Assembly: GCA_023055355.1 (NCBI GenBank)
Contig: JALJCS010000007.1
Coordinates: 3,460,001 to 3,524,000, forward strand
Source of the DNA: Agelaius tricolor
Lineage: Eukaryota; Chordata; Aves; Passeriformes; Icteridae
Length of the DNA: 64,000 nucleotides
Direction: 5' to 3'
The notes beneath the pieces are model-generated. The model was not told where the DNA came from, did not search any database, and saw nothing but the letters and a program-made list of their open reading frames with translations. Positions 33,269 to 44,369 of the stretch are shown piece after piece. The position numbers were made by a program, and so were the translations under genes. Each line of letters opens with the position of its first letter. The stretch's first letter is position 1.

Positions 33269-34067
33269 CGAAGGCTTGGAGTGGCAGAGGATGACATTTC
33301 AAGGTAGAAGATCATGGAAAGCCTGTACTCCTGATCCCCCCTCACTGGATTTCATTTCAGGAATTTGGGAATAGTAGGTTAATGCCTGACAGCTACAGCA
33401 GCCAGCTGGCAATTTTTCTGGCTTTAGGGAGCAGGGATAAAGGCTACATCCAACTTTCAGGATTCCCTAAAAATGTTCAGGCTGGTGTGAGCAGGAGCTG
33501 CTGCCTCATCTCACTGACCCTTCCCTAGTAGCATCTTAAAAAAATAAGTTATTGTGCTCCAGGGGAGCCTCCTTCTCCTCAAAGAAAGACTCACTTTTAA
33601 TTGCCAACTCCTAAATAAAGCCATTTTCACTCATTTCAGCCACCAGAACACGTAGATAATGTAACACATGCTCATAAATAACCTGGCAATGGAGACACAA
33701 GGAGAGGAAGATGCTGACTTAGACATGGGTGTACTCTTTTAGAAAGGGTGCTACATCCTTACCATGAGGTAAATCCTCCAATATATGGCCCAAAAGTGGC
33801 AATAAAAGGACTGTATATGCACTAAACTTTCTGTGTAGGGCAGGTTTATAAAAAATCAGTAGTAATATGAGCAGGGTGTTCATTTTCTGCTTCTCCAAAA
33901 ACGTAACTGTTGATATTCCTGATCCACTGACATAAACAACTTTTCCTACTTCTCTTCATTCCTGACTGGTTTGAGTATTTGGAAATTATTTTGGAATTGT
34001 GTGATGTAACCAGTCAGACCTGATGATTTCATCACTTGTTCTTTGTCCTTCTTCCTAACTAGACTCA
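33269..34067. other. Non-coding DNA, no recognised element
   Basis: AT-rich; the part 33760-33960 is free of obvious repeats and may be conserved. No gene. Confidence 0.45.
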
Positions 34068-34432
34068 AACAGCACTGAGAACATCCAGTGCCACCCCTGC
34101 CATGGCAGGGACACCTCCCACTGTCCCAGGCTGCTCCAATGTCCCCAGTGTCCAACCTGGCCTTGGGCACTGCCAGGGATCCAGGGGTGGAATTCCATCC
34201 CAGCCCCTGCCCACCCTGCCAGGGAACAATTCCTCATTGCCAAGATCCCACCCAGCCCTGCCCTCTGGCACTGGCAGCCATTCCCTGGGTGCTGTCCCTG
34301 CATCCCCTGGAAATTGTCTCTCTGCAGCTTTCCTGGGGCTCCTGCAGGCCCTGCAAGGCCACCCTGAGCTCAGCCCAAAGCTTCTCCTGTGCAGGTGAAC
34401 AATCCCAGCTGTGCCAGCTCCATCCCTCTGAG
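34068..34432 (-). mobile_element. CR1 3' fragment
   Basis: CCAACCTGGCCTTGGGCACTGC, CAGGGATCCAGGGG, CTCTGGCACTGGCAGCCATTCC, GAAATTGTCTCTCTGCAGC and GCCCAAAGCTTCTCCTGTGC are shared in order with 21830-22110. The 3' tail on the left is missing or eroded. Several open frames up to 188 residues are antisense or non-coding CR1. Confidence 0.94.
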
Positions 34433-34851
34433 GATCCAGATGAAATCCTTGCTCAGAAGGAGGGCTGCAGCCATGCCACGTGTCCAGGGTGGTGCTGTGG
34501 ACATGGGATGGAAAACTCAGGACCCAACAACTCCAAAGCTCCCTGAGGTCTCTGCCAACCTCTGTGTGCCTGGAAATTTGCTGGAGCACCATAGGGACAA
34601 TGACAGAGCTGCCCTGGGCTCTGCTCTGCATCTGCTGCTGCAGACAAACAGCCTGGGACTGTCACCGGGCAACGGGAGATGCCGGTAATTTGGGAAATGA
34701 GCAATTTGTGTGTGCTGCAGGCTGGAGGAGCATCCGGGAAAGGCTCAGTCTGCCTCTGCAGCAGCACCAAAGAACCGGGAGGGAACTGGAACTGTGGAGT
34801 TTTAACTGTTTTTTTTGGTTTGGGTTTTTTTTTGGTTTTTTTTGGTTTTTT
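34433..34851. other. Non-coding DNA with T-rich/GGTTTT tract
   Basis: A GGTTT/TTTTTGG-rich run (34808-34852) precedes the LTR. No gene or element recognised. Confidence 0.5.
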
Positions 34852-35378
34852 TCCCTAGGTTCGGGATTAAATGTGTGAGATGGTATTTCTTGTTTGGACT
34901 CAGCTGTTTATTAGCTCTTATTTATATTACAGTCTCACAAAGCATGAGTTCTACAGCACTTTAACTAAAAATGGAGCCCCATCTCTCTCTCTACAAATCC
35001 TTTTAAGGATAAATTGTCTAATTAAGAAATAACGCCTCAATTACTTTTATTTTTAACTTAATAACCAACTACCTGTGGTTCGTAATGTGGACTTTTTTAT
35101 CCAATTACACAAAAACACCCAAACCCATGGAGAAGAAGGTGAAGAAGAGGAACCAGCCTCTGCTTTAAAACTTCTATATTGTTTTTTATATATTACTATA
35201 TTCTAAAGCTTTAAAGTCTAAGTTTTCTATTATGTGATATTACACACTTGTATTCAAACTCCACACTTAGTTCTATTATTCGATTTTGGAAGCCTTTTCT
35301 ATGGCTTCAGGTCAAATGCAGTGTTCTCTTGAGAATCACACAAAAAGTCTAAAATTCTCAACAGCCAAAGTTCTGACA
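34852..35378 (-). mobile_element. ERV LTR, family D
   Basis: GGGATTAAATGTGTGAGATGG, TTTATTAGCTCTTATTTATAT, AAGGATAAATTGTCTAATTAAG, ATCCAATTACACAAAAACACC and TTGGAAGCCTTTTCTATGG match 58060-58640 in order, and the right part matches 51853-51998. On the minus strand the poly-A signal is the reverse of TTTATT near 34907. Its short A/G run (35130-35150) corresponds to the much longer GAA-rich expansion in the 58-kb copy. Ends are degenerate; no TSD. Confidence 0.85.
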
Positions 35379-36499
35379 AGATGCTGCCATGTAAAAATCT
35401 CGTGTCACATCCTGCCATGCACCTATCATGCTGCAGTAAAATCTGGAGGCTGGGGTTTGTTTGGTTAGTTTTTGGGGTTTTTTGGGGTTTTTAAATTTAA
35501 ATCAATAGAATTCTGGGAGTAAATTTCTTCAGATTCCTCACTTGATGGATTGTTTGGCAGTTGATACAGAAATAAAACACCGTGCTGGATGCTACCTGAA
35601 GAAGTGGTGGCTCTCTGCTTTATGTGTGTTCAGGGGCAAAACTGGCAGTCACTCATCTCATGCTTGTTTTTAAAAGGAAAAACATCATCTCTGACCTGAA
35701 GTTTTCCTCAAAGATCTCATCAGTGAGGGGGGAAGTGATGCAGTTTGTGCTGGTTTGGGCACCAGCAAAGCACAGTTGATACAAGCACTGCTTAAACCCT
35801 GGTTCTGTTCCCACTGGAATTCCCTGCACACCCACCTAGCCAGGGATGGAGATGATGGAGATGGATCATTAAACAGCTGAAGTCTCTCTGGAGGGCAGGG
35901 AAAAGGAGATTTGTGCAGAAATAAATCTGTTGCAGGGCAGGATCTCTGTGTGACCACAGAGCAGAGCCAAGCTCACACCTCTTGTGTATTTTTATGGCTG
36001 TTGCCCAGGTAAAAATACACATCAAAATATTACATAATATACACATAAAATATAATATACCATATATATATATGTATATTACATAATATATACATTACAA
36101 AATATACACATATATTTTCCCCAGGTAAAAATACCTGGGGGTAAAAAAACCTGGGGGTAAAAATACCTGCTGGACTCACCTCCTTGCAATAAAGAAGGAA
36201 ATAAAACATGCAGCTGAAGGAAGTGGATGTGGCAAGATGCAAGACAGGTTCACCACGGGGCAGATTATTCTTGTCAAACCTGGTATCTGATTTTCTACAG
36301 ATCAGATCTGTGATAATTTTTTCCTCTCTCAGTTCCAAAAACGCTGCAGGGCAAGGAATGGGTTTACCTGGAGAAGGAGGAGGCTGAGATGGGCAAAACT
36401 GAAGGGATGGGGCCTCAGGCACTGGGGAGAAGAGTCAGAGGCTCCTTCTCCAGGACTGTTTCCAAGGCTGATCTGACTCAATAATTTTCCTCATAGCCT
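35379..36499. other. Non-coding DNA with AT-rich block
   Basis: The block 36007-36120 is nearly pure A/T with ACATAATATA-type repeats. CCAGGTAAAAATAC occurs on both sides of it (36005 and 36121). No gene. Confidence 0.5.
36121..36169. repeat. 16-bp tandem repeat, about three copies
   Basis: Units of CCTGGGGGTAAAAA plus TA/AA are repeated three times, including the partial first CCAGGTAAAAATA. Confidence 0.9.
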
Positions 36500-37212
36500 T
36501 GGCTCAGAACGTCAGCATGTCCTAATAAAATTTGCTGATGTCACAAAACTGGGAAGCAGCTTCAATTCAGAATGTTAGAGCATGTTACAGTAAAACTCAT
36601 GATCTAAAATAGCAGAAAAGGGAGGAAATTCAGTAGTGCAAGGTCATGCCTTTGGGAATTACTGATTTTTTTTTTTTTCTCCAAGCAAAGAATTCATCAC
36701 CTGGCAGCAACAGATCTTTTTCCCCCTGAGGAAAGGGCAGTTAGGAATAATAACATGATGCAGATGTGAAGAGGGAACTTCAGCCTTAAAATGCTTCCAA
36801 AGAGGTGCCTCTGTTAGGGATGCCCTAGGGAGGGTTGAAGCAATGCCACTGCACAATTCTTGCTCCCAGCTCCCAGCATGAACTCCCAGGGGGCATAAAA
36901 CTGTTGTGGAGAAGAGTTATCAGGATAATCAGAAGAGAAAAGGCTGCATCACCAGGATGCTTTTGCTAAAGGCTTTGCCTTGGGAAAAGAGCAGAATAAA
37001 AACTGGTTTGGGGTGGATTTAGGGAAAGGTTCTTCCCCCAGAGGGTGCTGGGCACTGCCCGGGCTCCTGAGGCTGCCAGAGCTCCAGGAGCCTTTGGCCA
37101 GCACTGCCAGGGATGCCCAGGGTGGGATTTTGGGGGGTCTGGGCAGGGCCAGGGGTGGGATTCAATTCCTTTTGGGTCCCTTCCAGCTCAGGATATTCTG
37201 TGATCCTGTAAT
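36500..37212 (+). mobile_element. Old CR1/L3-like LINE fragment with broken RT motif
   Basis: At 36522-36554 one frame reads LIKFADVTKLG, matching the CR1 reverse-transcriptase motif around FADDTKLG; the second catalytic aspartate is valine here (codon 36540-36542). GTGCAAGGTCATGCCTTTGG follows as in CR1 ORF2. The 3' end is recognisable (GGATTTAGGGAAAGGTTCTT, GGGCACTGCCCGGGCTCC, TCCCTTCCAGCTCAGGATATTCTGTGATCC). The poly-T near 36665-36678 and frame breaks show it is dead. Family name at subfamily level is not certain. Confidence 0.8.
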
Positions 37213-40200
37213 TCTCTAAGTTAGGTGTTCCCCATGAGTGTGCTGGGCACAAACACCTGGGAAGAGCTGCCAGGATAATTTCCTCATAAGAACATGTGGA
37301 TACCCATTGGCCATCCATTTATTTAGGCTGTAAATGAGATGGAATGTTTAAATCACTAAGATAACCAGATTTAGGAGAAGGGTTCCTATGGGATCACAGA
37401 GTCAAATAATCCACCTACTCTTTGATGAGTTAGAAAAGGAAAGGATAAACCTGCACAAGGTGATGCAACAATTATTTTTTAATCCCTTCCCCTGTTCTAG
37501 CTGACTCTTCCTCAGAGCTATCCATCAATAACATAAGTGATAAAACATGGAGCTTTGAAGCTCCAACTTTTCCTCTGCTTTCAAAAGATAATTGGAGGCA
37601 TTTGCAAGCCTTGCCCTGCCTGCAGAGGATTGCAGAGTGTGGACTCAGGTTTCTGAGTATAAATTAGCACACAGAGTATGAAAGTGAGATTTCAAAGGCA
37701 GGTCCAAACCACTTATACTGAAGAAGAAAAAAAAAATCTGACTACAGCAAAGTCTTAAAAAAACCCTACTGAAAGAACTGGGAGTAGTAAAGTCTTCAAA
37801 TATTTTTATTTTGCATGCTGTCCTTGGTCTTTTTCCACAACCAATTTTGAGCACAACAGATTTTTCCCATTCACCACTGAGTCACCTGCAAGAGGCTCAG
37901 GAGTTGTTTCCCATCTGTCTGGTTGCATTGCTGTGGTTCCACAGAGCCCTACAGGTGTAAGGTGGTGATAATAGTTACATAAACCATTTTTAGAAATTTT
38001 TCCCCATGGACTCACAAAAGCTTGAGTGTCTTGGCCTGGCAGGTTTGGCAGGAAAGGTATTTTTCCTTGTGCAGCATTCATTTTTTTTTGATGCCTACAG
38101 CACTGTCCAACAAGAGGGAATTGCACCGTTTTTCATTCTTTGGAAATGTTCTATTTAAAATAATTACACTCAATTATTATCACTCAACAACTGGGACTTC
38201 CTGCCCTAAAAGCTCTTTGTTTGTAAGTCATCAGCCACCTCTCTATTAGTGAATTCTCCAGTAATCCAATGTATTTGAGGACTACATGGAATGGCATGAT
38301 TAATGCCTCCTGTTCATGTTTTCCCACTTTCCTGGTAAATCAGGAACAAGCAGCAGCCAGAGCATCTCCACCTGAGCACTGTCCAGCTCAGGGGCTCCTC
38401 TTTTTTTATCCTATTTTCTGCATCCAGCCCCACCCAGCCCCTCTGGAGTCTTGTGAAAATTGAAAAGGAGCCAGTTGCAGTTTTCCTTCCCTCCCCCAAA
38501 ATTCCCTCTCTTTCATCCTGGGCTGAGTCATCTCTGAAGACTTTCCTACACCCCTCCAGCAGCCTCCAGGCTCGCTCTCCTCACACCTTGCCAAACCTCC
38601 AGCACTCCAGGCAGCTTTTGAATGGAAAATCCAGTGACTCCTTGAAGCACATTGCCATTCCTGCTCCCCTGGCAGCAAGCCCTGCCTTATCCCCGCGGAT
38701 CTTGTTGCTGGAGATCAGAGTCAAGAACAAGAAGCAGTTACCAAAGTCCCCAGGGAACACCCCAGGTGTATTTTCACACCTTACATCACCTCCCAGCAAG
38801 CTCACACACATTCCTGACTCCAATTCCAAGCTCAAAGCCAAGCTTTCCCAAAAAGTTTTAATTCAGAACCATTTTTTTTTGTTGTTGCTGCTGCTCCTCA
38901 TCAACATCACATGCAACCGCTACTTTGTGGATAGTGTTGATTTTATGGGGAAAAAAGAAAAAGAAAAGTTGTTTTATGTTATGCTGAGAGCCAGGGCTTG
39001 TGTGGGTAGGCAGACAGAAGGATCCATCACTTCCCAGATATTAAACCACTTTTTTCCTACTTGTTCCAGTGCTACAACCAAGTCCTTGTTGCTTTTCTCT
39101 CTCTGAAATGTGTCTCGGTCTCCCTGCCACTGAAGGGAAGAGGATTTAGCCCCAGGTGAGAGCAGCCAGGAGAGCAGGAGTGCAGTGACAGTGCCAACAG
39201 GAACATGGCCAGAGGGGTAAAGTTGTCTCATCCTTTGTGATCCTCAGCACAGACAGCTTTTGAGGCAGCAAAACAACACTTCCAGTGTCCCTGACGTGGT
39301 GTGGAGAGGGTGGAGGGCAGGCTTTTCTTCAAGGGGTCTTCTCCTTTGAAAGAGACCTGTCTTATTAATATTTTCCTTAAATGCTCTGCAGCAGCACTAA
39401 AAAAAACCCCACTTTTTATTCCACACATTGCTGCCTTCAAAGAAAGATAGTTTGTGGAAAGAGGAAATGGCTTTTCTTAGGTTCCCTAACACAGCTGGAA
39501 AACACAGGTGAGGTTTTGGGCACAGAGCCCTTTTTATGGCTTTTTTCTCCTATAATTGCTTTAGGATGTGTAATGGATGTACAGCACACCTACAGCCAAA
39601 AAAGAAAAAAGTCCCCTTGAGGATATCGGCGTGGCTGGGAGCTTTTCTTTTCAGCAGGACCACCCTTTCCATTTCTCTGCTGGTCTTCTGCTGCAATTGG
39701 GAACTGCTGAATTACAGCCAGCTGGGCTGGTGCAGGGCAGCTGAACAGTGCCAGGCCAGTGCAGGCACTGCCCCAGCCTGGCCTCCAAAGCAAAGAGTGA
39801 TGGGCATAAAAGGATGATTTTTCCCCATCCAACTACCTCAGCCTCTTTATGGACTCTCTAGGGTGAAGTCATTAACAAATCATTCTCAGACACCTCTTAC
39901 AATGCAAACAAAGGAGCCTCAAAACCTTCCAGAGGTGGTTCCCAATGCTAGCAGAGAAATAGAATTAACATCTTGGCTTTCTCCTGGAATATTTCATCTG
40001 AAATATTCGGAAAACAAGTAAATCTGCTGAATTAAGCTGAGGAACGGAACACACTGAAGCCCTTCAAAAACACTCTGGGGAAACAATGGCACTTGCAGTG
40101 ACTTTCCTCCAGCACATCAAGGAGGAGAGAACAAAGGGCCGAATTGAAGAAGAATGGGCTTATTGTTCCTTGATTTCCTACACATCCCCACCCAAACAGG

Positions 40201-42426
40201 ACCGAGCCCTTCCTCCAAAGAGCACCAGGCCGTGGATGTCTCAGCTGATGTGTCTGTGCCACCAGGCAGGAACACAGAGTGCTTCACCCAATTGCTCAAC
40301 AGGCCCTGAGCCAGGGCTGCAACCCCTTGGCAAACACACGGGGATGGGGGGGGGTTGAGCCAAATTTGCATTTAGGTGTAAAGACGTGGCTCTGACTTGT
40401 CTCCACGTTTGAAACCTCATTAATTTTCCTTTTGATTCATTCATTCAGTTGCCTGTTAGCATGTACCTGGCTGCATGCTGAAACTTGACCTCCAGGGGTG
40501 TTCAAAGCCCAGACAGGAGTGCTGGTTTGATCAACATCTCCTCAAACAACAAATTTCCAGTAAGAAGGGAGGTTTCTGCCAGATGACTGTGGCAGCAGCT
40601 GCTCTGATGTCCCCCAGTGATGGCTGCACAACTTGGCCATAAATCACCACCCCACAAAGGCTCCTTTCCAGGTCAGGGCTTCACCTCTGGCCCCAGTGGC
40701 TGCTCAGTGAAGCTGCTCCATCCTCCAGGAGTTTCCAGGAGGAAAACATCAAACGTGTGATCAGCACCAGCAACTGCTGCTGCTGTTGTGATGAATTGGG
40801 GCAGGAACTGTCTGCATGCTGCCTGACACAGTGGTGGCTTAACCCAAACCCACCCTGCAGCTCCAGGAATCCTGGATACCCTCATTTCTGGCCATGGATT
40901 CCAGCCCGGTGGGTAAATCTGGTGGAAAAGTAAAAGTAAATGAAGGGAGGAAAAAGACAGCTACTCTGAAGGAATTCCTTCCCTCCCCTCTGTGTTACTG
41001 AGGTTTGCTGTGAAACTCTTTTCACCAAAATGCTCAAAGAACCTTTAAACAGAAAAAACAGATTAATAGGAGGGTGCATTGGCTTCCTCACAGCTGGCCT
41101 TTGGTTTCTGAGCCACTGATTTGTCTTCTCAGTGAAACAAAAAATAAATTGTCAGAACTCGGGGATTCCTACAGCAGCATGAGGGATCCCTCCCTCCCTT
41201 TCTTGCAGCACGAGCAAAGCCAACTGAGGTGAGGTTTGCCCAGGCTAGGGGAGGGCACATGGGCAGCTAACACTCAGTAACTGCCTTGGTATGGCCATTC
41301 ATCAGTCCCATTTACCTGAGCTAATGTCCCTTAGCAGCCAACAGAAAGAAGGAGAGAAATCCAGAGGAATTCACCTTACCCTAAGACAGAAAGCAAAATG
41401 AGGCCAGTTGACTCATGCCCAAAACACACCCATCTCTCCTGCTGCCAGTACAGGGAGCCTTGGGTGATGGAGACAGCCCAGGCAGGTGAGTCAGATCCAC
41501 CCCCACCTGGGAGCCCTCAGCCACCAGAGCCTGCTCCAAGCCCTGCCCCGAGCTGGCTGTGAAAGGGGAACATTCTCATCCCTTCTCATCCCTGGTCCAT
41601 CCCTTCCCATGCTTCATGAAGAGCTGCAGAGGGTCTCCACTTCCCAGAGGGAACATTCCCACCCCTCCAGGAATTGTGTGGAGAGATTTCCTACCCAGCT
41701 AAGATGTAAGATGTTCCCCCCTAGGGATTTTGGTGCCTTCCAGCAGGAACTGGGCACCTCAATGCCTTTGAGGACCTAAGCTGAGTAAAATGAGAGCAAG
41801 ATAATTGTAAACAATATTTTTAGGGAATTAAGAGGTCACTTTTGCCCTTCGTTATTCCAGCCTTTTTCAACGTGAGAAATTTGACTTTGGCTGCTACCAA
41901 AAAAGGCAATTGCTGATTTTTTTTTTTTTAATATAGGCATGTTTAAATAATAATAGTATCAACAAATAAGAAAAGTCTAAATTTCAGGCATAAATATCAA
42001 TCAACTCATCAAAGAAATACAGTAGTTGAAAATGACCCAAGGCTGTAGCCGTTGTGTTAAAAAAAAAAAGTCCAAGAGATAAAAAGTTAAATTAACTCAT
42101 TGAAAAAGGGGCTGATTCTTTCAGTTGACAAACCAAGAAAGAAGCAAGCATGATTAAAACAAAAAGAATGAGCAAAATCTTTTTATTTTTGCAATTTATA
42201 AGATGCCAAGAGAAATTAAACAAATTTTTTTTTTGTTTTGTTTTCCCCTCTGCCACCCCCACTGCCTGTGCCCAAGCTTGGCCACTGGGAGAAGCCTCCA
42301 AGGAGCAGAAATGTCCAAGGTGGCACCTGGAGCCACTTGGATCCCCTGCAGCCTGGGGGCTGTCCCCAGCCCTTAGAGGGATGTAACAACCCAGAGAGGG
42401 CATCCACACTCACTGCATGCACGTCT
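37213..42426. other. Long non-coding stretch without recognised elements
   Basis: This ~5.2 kb holds only simple features: A run near 37728-37736, T run near 38080-38089, GTT/GCT run at 38877-38896, A/G run 38950-38968, G run 40348-40354, T run 41918-41930, A run 42059-42069, T run 42226-42234. A 217-residue open frame at 38453-39106 has no domain and crosses the GTT/GCT run. I do not see exons with credible splice sites. It is the least repetitive large block in the window and the most likely place for conserved elements I cannot detect. Confidence 0.5.
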
Positions 42427-42812
42427 TGTGATGGTGTTCACAGGGGTCCCAGGATGAGGGAAGAGATGAGGATCTGACTCCATGTTTCAGAAGGCTTGAT
42501 TTATTATTTTATGATAGATATTATATTAAAACTATATACTAAAAGAATAGAAGAAAGGATTTAATCAGAAGGCTGGCTAAGAATAGAAAAAGAAAGAATG
42601 ATAACAAAGCTTGTGTCTTGGACAGAGAGTTCGAGCCAGCTGACTGTGATTGGCCATTAATTAGAAACAACCAACATGGGCCAATCCCAGATGCACCTGT
42701 TGCATTCCACAGCAGCAGATAACCATTGGTTACATTTTGTTCCTGAGGCCTCTCAGCTTCTCAGGAGGAAAAATCCTAAAGAAAGGATTTTTCATAAAAG
42801 ATGTCAGTGGCA
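42427..42812 (-). mobile_element. Solo ERV LTR, family B relative
   Basis: The plus strand starts TGTGATGGTGTTCACAGG and ends AAAAGATGTCAGTGGCA, the reverse complement of the termini of the LTR at 3488-3896. Shared inside are TTGGCCATTAATTAGAAAC, CACCTGTTGCATTCCACAG, CAGATAACCATTGG and CTCAGCTTCTCAGGAGG. The poly-A signal is the reverse of TTTATT near 42500. The flanks TGCACGTC (left) and TGCACATC (right) are similar but not an exact adjacent TSD. No TA array is present. Confidence 0.88.
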
Positions 42813-43347
42813 TGCACATCACACTATGAATTAATGTCAGGAAACAAACACTGTGCGTGACCCAGAGACCCACAGACGTGAAACTTCTCAGACAAAGAGC
42901 TGAGACTTCAGCTCACAGCAAGCAGGGGAAGGAGGGGGGATATCACCCAGCACACCACCGTGACCACTCAGCACGGAAAAGGAAAAAATAAAAATAGCTG
43001 CTGCTGCTGCTGCGTGGTTCGGAAATGTAAAAATAGTTTGGCTGTTCCCTTACCCTTTCCTTTCAGTCAGCACTGCAGGTTTGTTTGTCTCTGTTGCTAT
43101 GGGGAGGCTCTGGCTGCCAGGCCCTGCTGGGGAGCCGTGTCCTGCTGGTCCCTGAGCCCAGGGAGGTGGCTCTGTGGCAGCCCCAGGTCTGGCTCCCTCC
43201 CTGTCCCTCTGAGAGCCTGACTGGTGCCCCCCAGGGCAGTGAGGCATCAGCACATCTCCCCTTCCCTCAAAGCATTTTCTGCCTTTTCAGGAGAGCTGTG
43301 GTGCCTGGGGACAAGGCTGTTGGGCTGCCCCTTGCCAGGAGTGGCAC
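42813..43347. other. Non-coding DNA, no recognised element
   Basis: A short (GCT)5 run near 43000. No gene or known repeat. Confidence 0.5.
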
Positions 43348-43480
43348 TGTGAGAAATAGCTACTCGCTTTTCATAGTTTAGGAAGGTTTATTAAACCTTA
43401 TCAAAAATACAACAGAAGACTGAATAAAGATAAAAGGTTACGGCGCTGGGAGCAAAAGATTTTCCCCTCCATGTGCTCAG
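43348..43480 (-). mobile_element. ERV LTR fragment, family E
   Basis: TGTGAGAAATAGC at the left, AGGTTTATTAAACCTT, CAAAAATACAACAGAAGACTG and GCGCTGGGAGC are the reverse complement of the 3' part of the LTR at 51221-51709. The poly-A signal is the reverse of TTTATT at 43387-43392. Its U3 portion is lost or displaced by the next LTR starting at 43481. Confidence 0.82.
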
Positions 43481-43846
43481 TGTGGGAATCCATGATATCA
43501 GAGGGTTTTGGGAAAGCTGCAAAAGGCAGGCCTCAGAGACAGCAGAACTGTGATCAGAGCTAATGGAGGTTTATTCCCTTTTTTAACCCTTTAACTCCTC
43601 CCAAAGTTCTGTCCATCAACTCCTTCTTCGCTGTCCAGTGGTGGAGATCTCCTCAAATCCTGGCTGCAGGTCAGATGTCACCACAGTGACAAGCCAGCCC
43701 TCCCAGATGTCCCAACCCAGCTGTCCCTTGATAACCATGTGAGGGGGTAAAACATAACTATACATCTATAAACTTTTCTTAACCTATATACATGATATTT
43801 GTCCATTAATTGTGAGAGTCAATCATCACATTACTCATCTATCACA
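43481..43846 (-). mobile_element. Probable ERV LTR, family F
   Basis: It starts TGTGGGAATCCATGATATCAG and a plausible end is CATCTATCACA at 43846, giving TG...CA ends. The poly-A signal is the reverse of TTTATT at 43570-43575. The GGTTTTGGGAAAGCTGC and CAGGCCTCAGAGACAGC motifs look familiar from passerine LTRs. It abuts the family E fragment, possibly by insertion, but I cannot find a TSD and the right edge is uncertain. Confidence 0.6.
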
Positions 43847-44025
43847 CCACCCACCCTGTCACCACCTCAGAACTCGTGGAATAATGTGCACATGGCCGTG
43901 TCCAGCTGGGTACCTACCCTGGGAAACAGCCTGGAGCAAATTGTGCAGCCACAGGCTGAGTGTGCTGGGACAGTGACCCTGCAGAGCCAGGAAAGCAGAG
44001 CAGGGAATGGCTCCTGTCCCCTTCC

Positions 44026-44369
44026 TCACAGAATCACAGAATGACCAGGATGGAAGAGACCTTCAAGATCATGGAGTCCAGCCCAGCCCCAACAGCTCAG
44101 CTAAACCCTGGCACCCAGTGCCACATCCAGGCTTTGTTAAACACACCCAGGCATGGGGACTCCACCACCTCCCCGGGCAGCCATTCCAGAACTTTCTCAC
44201 CCTTTCAGTGAAAAACTTTTTCCCAATTTTCCTAATTTTCCAAGCTGGATTTCCCTTGGTGCAGCTGGAGGCTGTGTGCTCTGGTTGTGTCAGTGCTGCT
44301 GGAGAAAGAGCCCAGGGCCAGCTGAGCACAGGCCCCTTTCAGGAGCTGTGCAGAGTGAGGAGGGCACAC
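44026..44369 (-). mobile_element. CR1 3' fragment (young subfamily)
   Basis: It opens with the reversed tail CACAGAATCACAGAATGACC and shows GGCTTTGTTAAACACACCC and GCCATTCCAGAACTTTCTC. 44247-44369 is identical by eye to 3059-3181. 5'-truncated near 44369, where the match to the 2.8-kb copy stops sharply. Confidence 0.95.

Noticed and set aside
38453..39106. 217-residue open frame as a gene (longest ORF class in the window)
   Set aside because: It crosses a GTT/GCT simple repeat, has no domain and no supporting structure; a stop-free run of this size is expected by chance in 64 kb.
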